DNA from: Synechococcus sp. JA-2-3B'a(2-13)
GTDB taxonomy: Bacteria > Cyanobacteriota > Cyanobacteriia > Thermostichales > Thermostichaceae
Reading direction: 5' to 3'
Length of the DNA: 64,000 nucleotides
NCBI RefSeq assembly: GCF_000013225.1
Contig: NC_007776.1
Coordinates: forward strand, 577,277 to 641,276
How positions within the stretch are numbered: position 1 is the stretch's first letter; each line of letters starts with the position of its first letter. Below are positions 15,853 through 23,171 of this stretch, piece after piece. Below the pieces are notes generated by a model. That model was given only the letters and a program-made list of their open reading frames with translations, did not search any database and was not told the origin of the DNA. Made by a program: the position numbers and the translations under genes.

Positions 15853-16566
15853 TCAGAGCAGCTTGGCCTTGCGGATTCTGCCATCTTCCTTTAGACCCAG
15901 AACTTCCACCTGCACCTCTTGCCCCACCGAGAGGGATCCCGCCCGTTTGGGCTCCTTCTGGGTGAGCTTGGTGTCTGTGTCCAGAATCTGGAAGGTGACT
16001 TCGTTGCCCTTGATGTTGGTGATGGTGGCCTTCAGCTTTTGCCCGGTCTGGAAGCGAGCTTTGCGGGCCTGATGCTGGGCCTGGTCTTGTTGGTGTTGAT
16101 GGTTTTGTTGTTGTCTGTCGTCCTGGGATTTGTTTCCCGCCCCTTGGGGAACGGAGTCCTTGCGACCGGAGTTGTCGTTGGGTTGGGATCCCTGAGGCGG
16201 CGGAATCTCGCCAATGGGCACTCCCCCATCTTTGTAGTAGCGGGCCAGGCGGGCGGCCCAGCCCAGGATCTGCAGCATCTCAGCCGGCCTATCCTGCAGA
16301 GATTGCAAGTACTTTTTACAGGTTTGGTCGATGAGCCGGTAGTAGCGTGGGGTTTCGTTGCTGCGGTGGAGGCCAGTTTCTCGCACCAGCTCGCCGGTGA
16401 ATCGGAAGAAACGGGATCCCGCGTCAGGGTGATGGGCAACCGAGCGCAGATAGGCGATGCACTTGCTCAACTCGTCGACATCCACCCTTTCTTTGGCCAA
16501 GGTCATGGCGATGCCGTGGGCGAGATCCCAAGATTGGGGGCTGAGATCGACAGTGTCTGACAGCAT
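15853..16566 (-). CDS. Type III CRISPR operon protein with disordered linker and OB/S1-like C-terminus
   Basis: A 237-residue protein of three parts. Residues about 1-120 are helical (AMTLAKERVDVDELSKCIAY, YYRLIDQTCKKYLQSLQ) and recall small helical subunits of type III complexes. Residues about 125-170 are Gln/His/Asp/Asn-rich and likely disordered (QQQNHQHQQDQAQHQ). The last 65 residues (ARFQTGQKLKATITNIKGNE, SLSVGQEVQVEVLGLKEDG) look like a small beta-barrel of the S1/OB type. It lies 10 bases after the RAMP gene, so it is in the operon. I know no named family. RNA binding is a reasonable guess. A remnant of a duplicate is at 48300-48690. Confidence 0.7.
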   Translation of the reverse strand: MLSDTVDLSPQSWDLAHGIAMTLAKERVDVDELSKCIAYLRSVAHHPDAGSRFFRFTGELVRETGLHRSNETPRYYRLIDQTCKKYLQSLQDRPAEMLQILGWAARLARYYKDGGVPIGEIPPPQGSQPNDNSGRKDSVPQGAGNKSQDDRQQQNHQHQQDQAQHQARKARFQTGQKLKATITNIKGNEVTFQILDTDTKLTQKEPKRAGSLSVGQEVQVEVLGLKEDGRIRKAKLL

Positions 16567-16576
16567 GGGGGAACCC

Positions 16577-17662
16577 TCAGTACACTCCGGTGGGTGGCTC
16601 GCGCAGAGCAGTGGGACTCAGGATGGCGGCCAATCGCTTGAGTTGTTCGGGCAAGATGTAGCCCTGGGCAGCTCCAATTTGCTCTTGCACAAAGGCTTGG
16701 AGGCGTTTTCCTTCCAGGGTATCGGCTTCTGGGGGATCGTAGCGGCTGTAGCGATCTTTTAGGTTGCCGGGCCGCTCGATCTTGTCGAGGGTCACCTGCA
16801 GGGATCCCAGGCCCACGGGCTTGCCGCCCCCCACCTTCAGCAGCATGGAATGCTTGGGATCCTGCCCCAAGACCGTGAGCAAGGTGCCCAGCTCAGCAGG
16901 GGTGAGGTTTTTGAAATGGATTTGGGTTTTGAAAACTGTGTTTTGTATCGCTTGCTGGGTGGGCGTTCCCCTTGAACTGTCCTGCAACGCGTTTCTGTGG
17001 GTGTAGTAGAACTTGCGCCCGATGACTCTGCCGTTTTCCTTCTGAAAATAAGCTTTGCACTGATCCGGGCGTGGACGGTACAGGGGGGGCAGGGATCCGC
17101 CGCCGGATCCGGCACTGGTGGCAATGGCATCCCTGAACTCCACCAATCCCTGCCAGTTCAGGGCACCGAAAACGCGGCTGGCCGGACAAAGCTGCTCTTT
17201 GTTGCGGCAGGGGTGCCGCTCTGGGGGGATCCGATTTCGGTACCGGCTCGTCATCACCGCAAGGGTGCTGTTGGTGATCGCCTCGTACATGGCCCGGATG
17301 GCCCCCTTGAGGGAGCTGCCCTGGATTTTAAGCCTTCCGTTGGGAGTGGTGGTCATGGTTTTGAGCACCGGGATCCCTTTCACCCCGACATCGCTGCCCA
17401 AGGCCAAGTGGCCGGTGGAGATGTGGACGGCAGTCTGCACCGTTAGGGTGAGGAAGAGGGTGCCGTGCAACCTATCGGGATGGAACTGGGCGTGGCCGGC
17501 GGGCCGCTCCAGCTTGGGGGGCTGGGTGGGAAACGGGATCAGCTCATAGGGTTTGGGAGACACGGTTGGGTTACCTCCACCTCGACTGCTGTTGCCGGCA
17601 GACGATCTTGCAGATGCGGCCTGGTTGGGCAATGGGCGAGGGCCTTGGGGGGTCATGGTCAC
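16577..17662 (-). CDS. TIGR03986-type RAMP (Cas7-like) protein of type III CRISPR complex
   Basis: The 361-residue protein has a low-complexity N-terminus of about 40 residues, then a RAMP fold. Evidence is the GSSLKGAIRAMYEAITN loop and helix, FGALNWQGLVEFRDA, the RKFYYTHRNALQD segment and the glycine-rich KVGGGKPVGLGSLQV loop. The position of the Csm3 catalytic Asp (D-x-P-V) reads KGIPVLK, so RNA cleavage by this subunit is not expected. It starts inside the end of the Csx19-like gene (four-base overlap). It resembles the large inserted Cas7 subunit of III-Dv complexes. Subunit placement is inference. Confidence 0.8.
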   Translation of the reverse strand: MTMTPQGPRPLPNQAASARSSAGNSSRGGGNPTVSPKPYELIPFPTQPPKLERPAGHAQFHPDRLHGTLFLTLTVQTAVHISTGHLALGSDVGVKGIPVLKTMTTTPNGRLKIQGSSLKGAIRAMYEAITNSTLAVMTSRYRNRIPPERHPCRNKEQLCPASRVFGALNWQGLVEFRDAIATSAGSGGGSLPPLYRPRPDQCKAYFQKENGRVIGRKFYYTHRNALQDSSRGTPTQQAIQNTVFKTQIHFKNLTPAELGTLLTVLGQDPKHSMLLKVGGGKPVGLGSLQVTLDKIERPGNLKDRYSRYDPPEADTLEGKRLQAFVQEQIGAAQGYILPEQLKRLAAILSPTALREPPTGVY

Positions 17663-18111
17663 CTCGGAATCAGGGCAATAAAGTGAACGCGGGCAGTTCG
17701 CTCATCTCGGAAGTAGCGCTGGCCCACCTTGAGATCTTGGGGATGGCTGAGGGGCTTGGGAAAGCGGGTTTCTCGATTTTGGGATCCGTACAGGTCGGCT
17801 GCGTGATCCTCCCACCGCCACTCTCCCGGCAGAGGGATAAAGGAGTCCGGGGGAGCTTGGATCCCCAGATACAGCAGATCCCAGCCGTGGGGGGTGCTTT
17901 TCCAGCGCAGTTCCCCTTGTTGGGAGAAAACTTGCCCCTCTGGACAGACGGGATCCGCCGGGATCCCCACCTGAATGCCGCTGACTCGATGGGGCCAGCG
18001 CAGAAAGGAGTAGGTTTTTTCAGAAGTGGAAAAACAAGCCGAGAGCACTTGGGAAAGCGAGGACTCTGCCCCATCTTGAATCTTGAGGGAGGCGACGTAG
18101 GCTGGTTTCAT
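17659..18111 (-). CDS. csx19: Csx19-like (TIGR03984) type III-D CRISPR protein
   Basis: A 150-residue protein from ATG 18111, overlapping both neighbours by four bases. Segments such as GELRWKSTPHGWDLLYLGIQ, EWRWEDHAADLYGS and YFRDERTARVHFIALIPR fit the Csx19 family found with type III-D operons; in the Synechocystis III-Dv complex Csx19 is a structural subunit. The family call rests on length, context and partial motif recall, not on a diagnostic active site. It is flanked by two RAMP genes in the expected order. Confidence 0.65.
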   Translation of the reverse strand: MKPAYVASLKIQDGAESSLSQVLSACFSTSEKTYSFLRWPHRVSGIQVGIPADPVCPEGQVFSQQGELRWKSTPHGWDLLYLGIQAPPDSFIPLPGEWRWEDHAADLYGSQNRETRFPKPLSHPQDLKVGQRYFRDERTARVHFIALIPR

Positions 18112-19088
18112 ACGGCTTTGGCCTCCGCTTGCAGGAGTTTGGCCCAACTGTTGACGGCGGTGGCGAGCAGATGTTCCACCTTGGCCTCAGACGTCTGATC
18201 CCAGGTCAGCCGCGCCCCAAATCCCAAAGGCATTGGCTCCGCTCCCACCGGCACCGCTTGGCAATCGGGTTTGGGGAAGCCGTATTTGCCTGCCTCTTCG
18301 GGGGTTAAAAATTCGCCCGCCCCCAACAGGGATCCCTGTGGCCAGGTCAGGGGGGATCCCAGCAGTCGAATCTGCCTGTTTGCCTCATCCACCAGGCAGC
18401 CCGGGTAGTCCACCGTCGCCCACTCGTACTCAACCCGAACGGTGCCCATGCCGCGGGACTTGGCAAAGCCGATGCCAAACCAGCCTTCATCCAGATCCCG
18501 CAACGCCAGTCCCAGCAGACCCAGTTGGGCCAGGGTAAAGTTTTTCAGGTGGATCTTGGTTTGAAAGGATCCCTCTACGCACACTTGATAGCTGAACGGC
18601 CCCAGCCCCACCGCCACTGAGCCGAAGACGCGGTCGATGGCCACCCCATTACGTTCCTCCAGGCGCAGAGGGGTTCCCGGCTTGGGATAGGCATCTTCGA
18701 TGCGGACCCGGCTGGCGATGGCTGTGTTGCCGAACATCTGATCCGTAAAGGAAGAAAGGGCGTAAACCTGGTGGGGCTCTTCAATTTTTTCCAGCCATTG
18801 ATTGGCCTTTTGGTCGAGGGGATCGCTGGCCCAGAGTTTGAAGCCTCCCCCCTCAGGACGTCTGTCGCTGCCCACCGTTCGGACGATGCGCTCCGCATGG
18901 GCGCGAATTGCCCCTTTGAGGGAGCTGCCGGGAAAATAGACCGTTCGCCCGCCGCCGTGATAGGTTTCGACGAACTCCATATCCGGCTTCGTCGGGTCAG
19001 CCCCTTCTTTGCCCGCCTTGATGAGAACAGGGCCATCGGGCTTGAGGGTGAGGCAGAGGGTGCAATGGTTAACGTAGCGTTTGTGCAT
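18108..19088 (-). CDS. Csm3-like RAMP (Cas7) protein of type III-D complex
   Basis: A 326-residue RAMP protein. The diagnostic loop is FPGSSLKGAIRAHAERIV near residue 53, followed by DQMFGNTAIASRVRIEDA, RNGVAIDRVFGSVAVG and the glycine-rich GIGFAKSRGMGTVRVEYEW. These are the features of Cas7 backbone subunits that bind crRNA and, when an N-terminal Asp is present, cut target RNA at 6-nt intervals. A DPTKPDMEF segment offers Asp candidates, but alignment is uncertain. About 170 bases separate it from the preceding RAMP gene. It pairs with that gene as two separate Cas7 units. Confidence 0.83.
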   Translation of the reverse strand: MHKRYVNHCTLCLTLKPDGPVLIKAGKEGADPTKPDMEFVETYHGGGRTVYFPGSSLKGAIRAHAERIVRTVGSDRRPEGGGFKLWASDPLDQKANQWLEKIEEPHQVYALSSFTDQMFGNTAIASRVRIEDAYPKPGTPLRLEERNGVAIDRVFGSVAVGLGPFSYQVCVEGSFQTKIHLKNFTLAQLGLLGLALRDLDEGWFGIGFAKSRGMGTVRVEYEWATVDYPGCLVDEANRQIRLLGSPLTWPQGSLLGAGEFLTPEEAGKYGFPKPDCQAVPVGAEPMPLGFGARLTWDQTSEAKVEHLLATAVNSWAKLLQAEAKAV

Positions 19089-19254
19089 AGCCTGGGATCC
19101 TTCACACCAGAACAGGAGCTTTTGGTTGAGGGGCTTGGGGCGGCAAGCAGTCTGTCCAGTTTGTCAACCGATAGGGGTGGAAAACGCTGACCGTATCGCC
19201 AACCGTTGTAGAGTCCATGAAGACCATCGGGATCCCTCCTGACATGAAATAGGG

Positions 19255-20106
19255 CTAGCGGCGGGGGCCGACCGATTGCCGTTGAGAGGCCGTTGTTAAT
19301 TTGGCAACCAGGGCTTCCACCCAGTCTTGGCGCAAAGCGGCAGCCTGCTCCGGGCTGAGCGGCTGTCGGGATCCGGCCACCAGCTCTTGAAGGTAGGCCA
19401 GCAGCCGTCTTGGATCCCCTTCCGAGTCGAACCAATAGATTGCCGAGATCTGCAGGCGGACAACCCCCAAGCCACGGGAGCGCCCCCCTCCCAGGGGGAT
19501 CTGTTCCGTTTCCAATTGGTGCAGGCCAATGGCCAAGAGGCCCAGTTCCCATTCCTCGGCATTTTCGACGACGGCATGAAACCGGAAGGGGGTGCTGGCA
19601 GGCACCACTTGCAAGTCGTACAGCTTGCCATCTGCCGCCGTTTCCGTATCCCGATCGATGGCCACGCCATCCCGCTCTTGGTACTGGCCAAACCAGGCTT
19701 CCGGCACCACGGGCAAATCTCGGATCTGCACCTTGCCGGCCAACCAAGGGGATCCAAACACCTGCGAGACCCAGTCGGTGGCCTCAATGAGCTTTTGAGT
19801 CAGAGCCGCATCGTCCCCTTTGTAGTCATTTTTAATTTGGTTGATGATCTGAAATTGCTCGCTGCTGGTCAATTCGCCGGGATCCCTGGCCAGCTCTGGG
19901 TTGATGCCCCGCAAGAAACTTTCCAGGCGAGAGCGCATCGCCCCCTTCAAACTGGAGCCGGGAATGAGCGGACGGCCCAGCGCATCCTTGAGAACCGGCA
20001 AATCCGAGCCGATGGGTTCGGTGGAGCGGCCCACCCCGATGTGCAGAGCGGTCACGGTGGTGAGGGTGCCGGTGATTTCCAAGCGGTTTTTGAAAACGTC
20101 GAACAT
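19255..20106 (-). CDS. Csm3-like RAMP (Cas7, SSO1426/Csx7 type)
   Basis: A 283-residue RAMP protein. The N-terminal ITGTLTTVTALHIGVG strand is followed by IGSDLPVLKDALGRPLIPGS, which contains the Asp in the Csm3-type catalytic position, then SLKGAMRSRLESFLRG. Later come VFGSPWLAGKVQIRDL, RDGVAIDRDTETAADG and the glycine-rich loop LGGGRSRGLGVVRLQ. It should be a target-RNA-cleaving backbone subunit. It lies 19 bases after the putative nuclease gene at 20126. Confidence 0.85.
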   Translation of the reverse strand: MFDVFKNRLEITGTLTTVTALHIGVGRSTEPIGSDLPVLKDALGRPLIPGSSLKGAMRSRLESFLRGINPELARDPGELTSSEQFQIINQIKNDYKGDDAALTQKLIEATDWVSQVFGSPWLAGKVQIRDLPVVPEAWFGQYQERDGVAIDRDTETAADGKLYDLQVVPASTPFRFHAVVENAEEWELGLLAIGLHQLETEQIPLGGGRSRGLGVVRLQISAIYWFDSEGDPRRLLAYLQELVAGSRQPLSPEQAAALRQDWVEALVAKLTTASQRQSVGPRR

Positions 20107-20125
20107 TGTTCCCTCAAATGGCTGC

Positions 20126-20773
20126 TCAAGTTAAGGCTTGTACTGCAGAGGTTTGCCATTCCCGAAGCGAGACGGAGCCCTTAATAAAACTCAAGAGGAT
20201 CCCTAGGATCTGAGCAATTTCTGAGATAAAGTACTCCCTGTCATCGATAAAGAGTTGGTCACCCTCGAGTTTTGCAAATCGCCAGTTGGTTCCTGAGGTT
20301 ACTGCTCCATAGACACTGTCTACTTGAGAATTGGAGTTCTTGTTAAAGACCTGTGCCCCCACCATACCGGCAACGCACTGGCCCAGACCCCCGATCAAGT
20401 CTTCTTTTTTGGCCTCAACGATAATCACCACCGGATCTTGAATGTAGAGTTGGAGAGGGGATAGGCAAATGATGTAGTCGCATAGGCCCACCAACCCCCT
20501 CTCGGGATCCACGTTGAATTCCTTGCCGGAAAACAGCGAGATTTGATCCCGACATAGGTACTTCACCTCTCCCAGCACAGGGGCGATGATAAACTCGGAG
20601 CGGGCTTTTTCGCTGTTGACCGAGGTGGCCAAGCCGAGATAGCGATCTAGGGTTATTTTCAAGTAATCGGAGCACTCAGTCAGTGGAACCTCTGCAAACA
20701 GGCCATGGATGATTCTTGACCTGAGCTGAAAGGTCGAAATGGCTCTCTCAAGGGTAAAACTGCTGTAGGTCAC
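20126..20773 (-). CDS. Putative PD-(D/E)XK-type nuclease within CRISPR operon
   Basis: A 215-residue protein with a restriction-endonuclease-like core. Glu60 (SEFIIAPVLGEV), Asp99 (GLCDYIICLS) and Glu120-x-Lys122 (VVIIVEAKKEDL) give the E...D...ExK arrangement, followed by GLGQCVAGMVGA. This is a common cyanobacterial protein family, often unrelated to CRISPR, so its position in the operon may be incidental. No CARF domain is fused to it. It lies only three bases after the Cas11-like gene, so it is co-transcribed. The C-terminal KGSVSLREWQ may reflect a worn 24-bp unit. DNA or RNA cleavage is inference. Confidence 0.7.
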   Translation of the reverse strand: MTYSSFTLERAISTFQLRSRIIHGLFAEVPLTECSDYLKITLDRYLGLATSVNSEKARSEFIIAPVLGEVKYLCRDQISLFSGKEFNVDPERGLVGLCDYIICLSPLQLYIQDPVVIIVEAKKEDLIGGLGQCVAGMVGAQVFNKNSNSQVDSVYGAVTSGTNWRFAKLEGDQLFIDDREYFISEIAQILGILLSFIKGSVSLREWQTSAVQALT

Positions 20774-20776
20774 GGT

Positions 20777-21217
20777 CTAGGATCCTCCTCCCTCTCGCTT
20801 GTACTTGAGGTAGCGGGCCCCATAGCCCAGGTAGCGCCGAATCAAGTCAATTTTGATCTCGTTGACTTTGGGGGATGCTCTTTCAATTCCGGCTTCCCTG
20901 GCGATGGCTATAGCCCTTTGATGAATCCAGTTGTCGATGTCTTTGATGATGGCTTCTGCCAAAGAGTCTTTGCCCCGCCCCCACTTGTCACCGCGCCCCA
21001 CCTGGTAGCGCAAAAAGTTCTTGATCACCTCTGAGCTTTCGGTGGAAGCTGCCACGTGCAATAGGTTGCGATATTGGGCCTCTTCCAATCTGTTGAGACC
21101 TCTGAAGTTATCCAAGGCGGCTTGAATTCTGGCGACCAGATCATCTTCGGCCAGCCGGATTTGCCGTTGGATCTTGAGCTCTTGTTCCGATGTGATCTCG
21201 CTGGTGGCGAAGGTCAT
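20777..21217 (-). CDS. Putative small subunit (Cas11/Csm2-like) of type III-D complex
   Basis: A 146-residue all-helical protein, starting at ATG 21217 and overlapping csx10 by four bases. Segments include LAEDDLVARIQAALDNFRGL, LLHVAASTESSEVIKNFLRY and KIDLIRRYLGYGARYL. Size, helical content and position directly after the Cas5-like gene fit Cas11 small subunits, which line the target strand. Sequence conservation in this group is weak, so the call is positional. An upstream in-frame ATG at 21256 lies inside csx10. Confidence 0.6.
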   Translation of the reverse strand: MTFATSEITSEQELKIQRQIRLAEDDLVARIQAALDNFRGLNRLEEAQYRNLLHVAASTESSEVIKNFLRYQVGRGDKWGRGKDSLAEAIIKDIDNWIHQRAIAIAREAGIERASPKVNEIKIDLIRRYLGYGARYLKYKREGGGS

Positions 21218-22446
21218 AGCGGGTTCTCCCAGAAATGATGATGGAACGGACTGCAAACTTCGATTTGGCCGAATCCTTCAGCAGTGCGTTCGCCAATCCC
21301 CCAGTATTCCATCTCCGCCAAAATCGGGATCCAACGCTCCAGTTGCGTGGTGCTCAGCAGAAAGACACTGCCCTGCGTGGTTACCAATTCTACATCTTTG
21401 AACAGACCCCAGGCGGCGTTCCAGCCGGAGACATAGGCGTAGCTGCTACAGGCCAGCTCCAAGACCAGGGATCCGTCCTCGCAGTTGGCCTCCTCCTGGA
21501 GCATCGGCGGCGTGAGCACCGTGGTGCGTTGCCAGCGCTCCTTGAGGATGGCCCCCGACTGCAGCCCGATGGAGAAATACTGCCGCTCCGGCGGAAGGGG
21601 CTGCCAGGGATCCCCGAACACCTGCCATTGTTGCCAGCGCTGCCGCAGCTTTTGGTTGAAGGCTTCCACCCGCTGGGCCAGGGAAGGCCGGGGAGCAGCC
21701 AGACACCGAGCCGTGACGTTGACCCGGCCCAATCCCCGCGACACCCCTCCTCCCAAGCGCAGCAGGTGGGCGTGGGCGTTGAGGTAGCGGGTGAGGGTCT
21801 CGGCCAGCTTGGGATCCCGCAGGTAGATGTAGCCGCTGAAAAGGGAGCGCTCCAGATGCCCATTGGGGCGGGCTTTGCCCTCGTTCATCACCTCTAGGCT
21901 GTAGAGGATTTGGTCGGCAGCAGTGGCGCGGCGACGGTTGATCCCCACCCGCGTGAGCAGGCGTTTGGACACAGCAGCTCGTTCGTAGCGGGGCCCCAGG
22001 TCAGACTCCTGCTGGCTGTAGAACCCCCCGAAGGGCTCCACTCTTCCCCCGGAACCGTCCGGCTCTGTGGGATCGAACGGGATCCCCAGCCGCTGTGAGC
22101 AGAAGCGATCCAGGAGCGTGTCGAACACCCCCGTTTTGCCCGCCTCTGAGCGGAAGCCGGGATTGTTTTTCGAGCTGAAGGCCGTGGCCGGCAAGACCTT
22201 GCTGCCGGATCCCGGATAGGCGTGGGTAAACACAGCAGGCCGAGCTGCCGTAAACAGGGCGGCCAAATCTCCTTCCAGCGCCTCGGCAGGGCGATGTTGG
22301 GTTTGGCTGAGCATGAGGTCGGCCAGAGCACCGCGAATCACGCTGCCGGGAATGTAATCCTGGGCCTCGCTGATGGAGCCGCCCGGCTTTTGCCGACCGA
22401 TGGCCAAGGGAGACTGAGCCGTTAGGGTGAGTTGAATGGCTTCCAT
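21214..22446 (-). CDS. csx10: Csx10 (Cas5-group RAMP of type III-D)
   Basis: The 410-residue protein begins MEAIQLTLTAQSPLAIG at 22446, sharing a base with the previous stop. Features fit Csx10: PGSVIRGALADLMLSQ loop, AGKTGVFDTLLDRF, RVGINRRRATAADQILYSLE and LRLGGGVSRGLGRVNVT. A long C-terminal region ends in MEYWGIGERTAEGFGQIEVC. Csx10 replaces Csm4 and caps the crRNA 5' handle next to Cas10 in type III-D. The frame stays open about 170 bases upstream, but that part overlaps the RAMP gene and is not family-like. Confidence 0.85.
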   Translation of the reverse strand: MEAIQLTLTAQSPLAIGRQKPGGSISEAQDYIPGSVIRGALADLMLSQTQHRPAEALEGDLAALFTAARPAVFTHAYPGSGSKVLPATAFSSKNNPGFRSEAGKTGVFDTLLDRFCSQRLGIPFDPTEPDGSGGRVEPFGGFYSQQESDLGPRYERAAVSKRLLTRVGINRRRATAADQILYSLEVMNEGKARPNGHLERSLFSGYIYLRDPKLAETLTRYLNAHAHLLRLGGGVSRGLGRVNVTARCLAAPRPSLAQRVEAFNQKLRQRWQQWQVFGDPWQPLPPERQYFSIGLQSGAILKERWQRTTVLTPPMLQEEANCEDGSLVLELACSSYAYVSGWNAAWGLFKDVELVTTQGSVFLLSTTQLERWIPILAEMEYWGIGERTAEGFGQIEVCSPFHHHFWENPL

Positions 22447-23171
22447 CAGCTCCCTCCCTGGGCCAAGAAAGCCCAATCGGCTGCGGTGGGCTGGAGAGCC
22501 TGCAGGGATCCAGGATCCCAGTGCAGCCAGCCCAAACCTGCGGATTTGCTGCCCCCCAGCGCGATCAGGTGGTGCAGGGCCGCCAACAGGAGAGTTTTGC
22601 CCCAGGAAGGGCAATCGGGCAAAAGCTGCAGGGATCCGGAAAAAGTCAGCTCAGCCGCGGGAGAGGTCTCAATGAGGTAGAGCCGCTGATCCTCGGCGGT
22701 GCGGCGGCGGCGGTTGAGGGTGACCCCAGGGCGAAGGGTTGGTTCCAGAGCTGCTGGCGGCACCTCGCAGACGAGATCCTCCACCCACAGGCGGGCAGGC
22801 AGGGCCGGATTGCCGAATATCTGGCAGACCAGACAATGGGATCCGGCGTAGCCCTCCACCTGGTATTCGGGGCGGTGGAAATTTCCTGCGCTGCCCTCCC
22901 GCTGCGGACACATGCGCTCTGGGTCGGGAGAGCGGCAAATGGCCCAGCCCAGGCCACGGGCCAGTTTCTCGCACTCGTGGCGCAGCCGCCCCTTCAGTTG
23001 GGAGCCGGGAATGATCAGCCTGCCAAAGGCATCTTTGAGCAGGGGCTTATCCGCCAGGGAGCCGCTGGAGCCGCCGGCTCCCACCGCCAGGGCAGAGGCG
23101 AGGGTGGCCCTCAAAGGGATAGAGGTGATCGTTCGCCCCGCTTGGGGCAGCTCTGCCAGTCTCACCATCAC
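22446..23171 (-). CDS. Csm3-like RAMP (Cas7) of type III-D complex
   Basis: A 241-residue RAMP protein overlapping cas10 by four bases. It has LADKPLLKDAFGRLIIPGS, with an Asp at the Csm3-type position, QLKGRLRHECEKLARGLG, CLVCQIFGNPALPARLWVED, TLNRRRRTAEDQRLYLIETS and the glycine-rich loop LGGSKSAGLGWLHW. A Cys cluster (ICRSPDPERMCPQ, HCLVCQ) could bind zinc, as in some Cas7 proteins. Order cas10, cas7, csx10, cas11 mirrors the Cas7-5-11 fusion of III-Dv. Confidence 0.85.
   Translation of the reverse strand: MMVRLAELPQAGRTITSIPLRATLASALAVGAGGSSGSLADKPLLKDAFGRLIIPGSQLKGRLRHECEKLARGLGWAICRSPDPERMCPQREGSAGNFHRPEYQVEGYAGSHCLVCQIFGNPALPARLWVEDLVCEVPPAALEPTLRPGVTLNRRRRTAEDQRLYLIETSPAAELTFSGSLQLLPDCPSWGKTLLLAALHHLIALGGSKSAGLGWLHWDPGSLQALQPTAADWAFLAQGGS

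Noticed and set aside
16140-16165. Worn 24-bp unit in the linker-protein gene (GGAACGGAGTCCTTG)
   Set aside because: Only the second half matches; not counted without an empty-site comparison.
18575-19747. Long minus-strand frame of 390 codons across two RAMP genes
   Set aside because: It overlaps two well-supported RAMP genes in another register and its translation is Arg/Pro/Gly-rich shadow sequence; high GC keeps such frames open.
20160-20183. Worn 24-bp unit at the end of the PD-(D/E)XK gene
   Set aside because: Only partial match (GAGACGGAGCCCTT); too diverged to count as a unit, though the encoded KGSVSLRE is suggestive.
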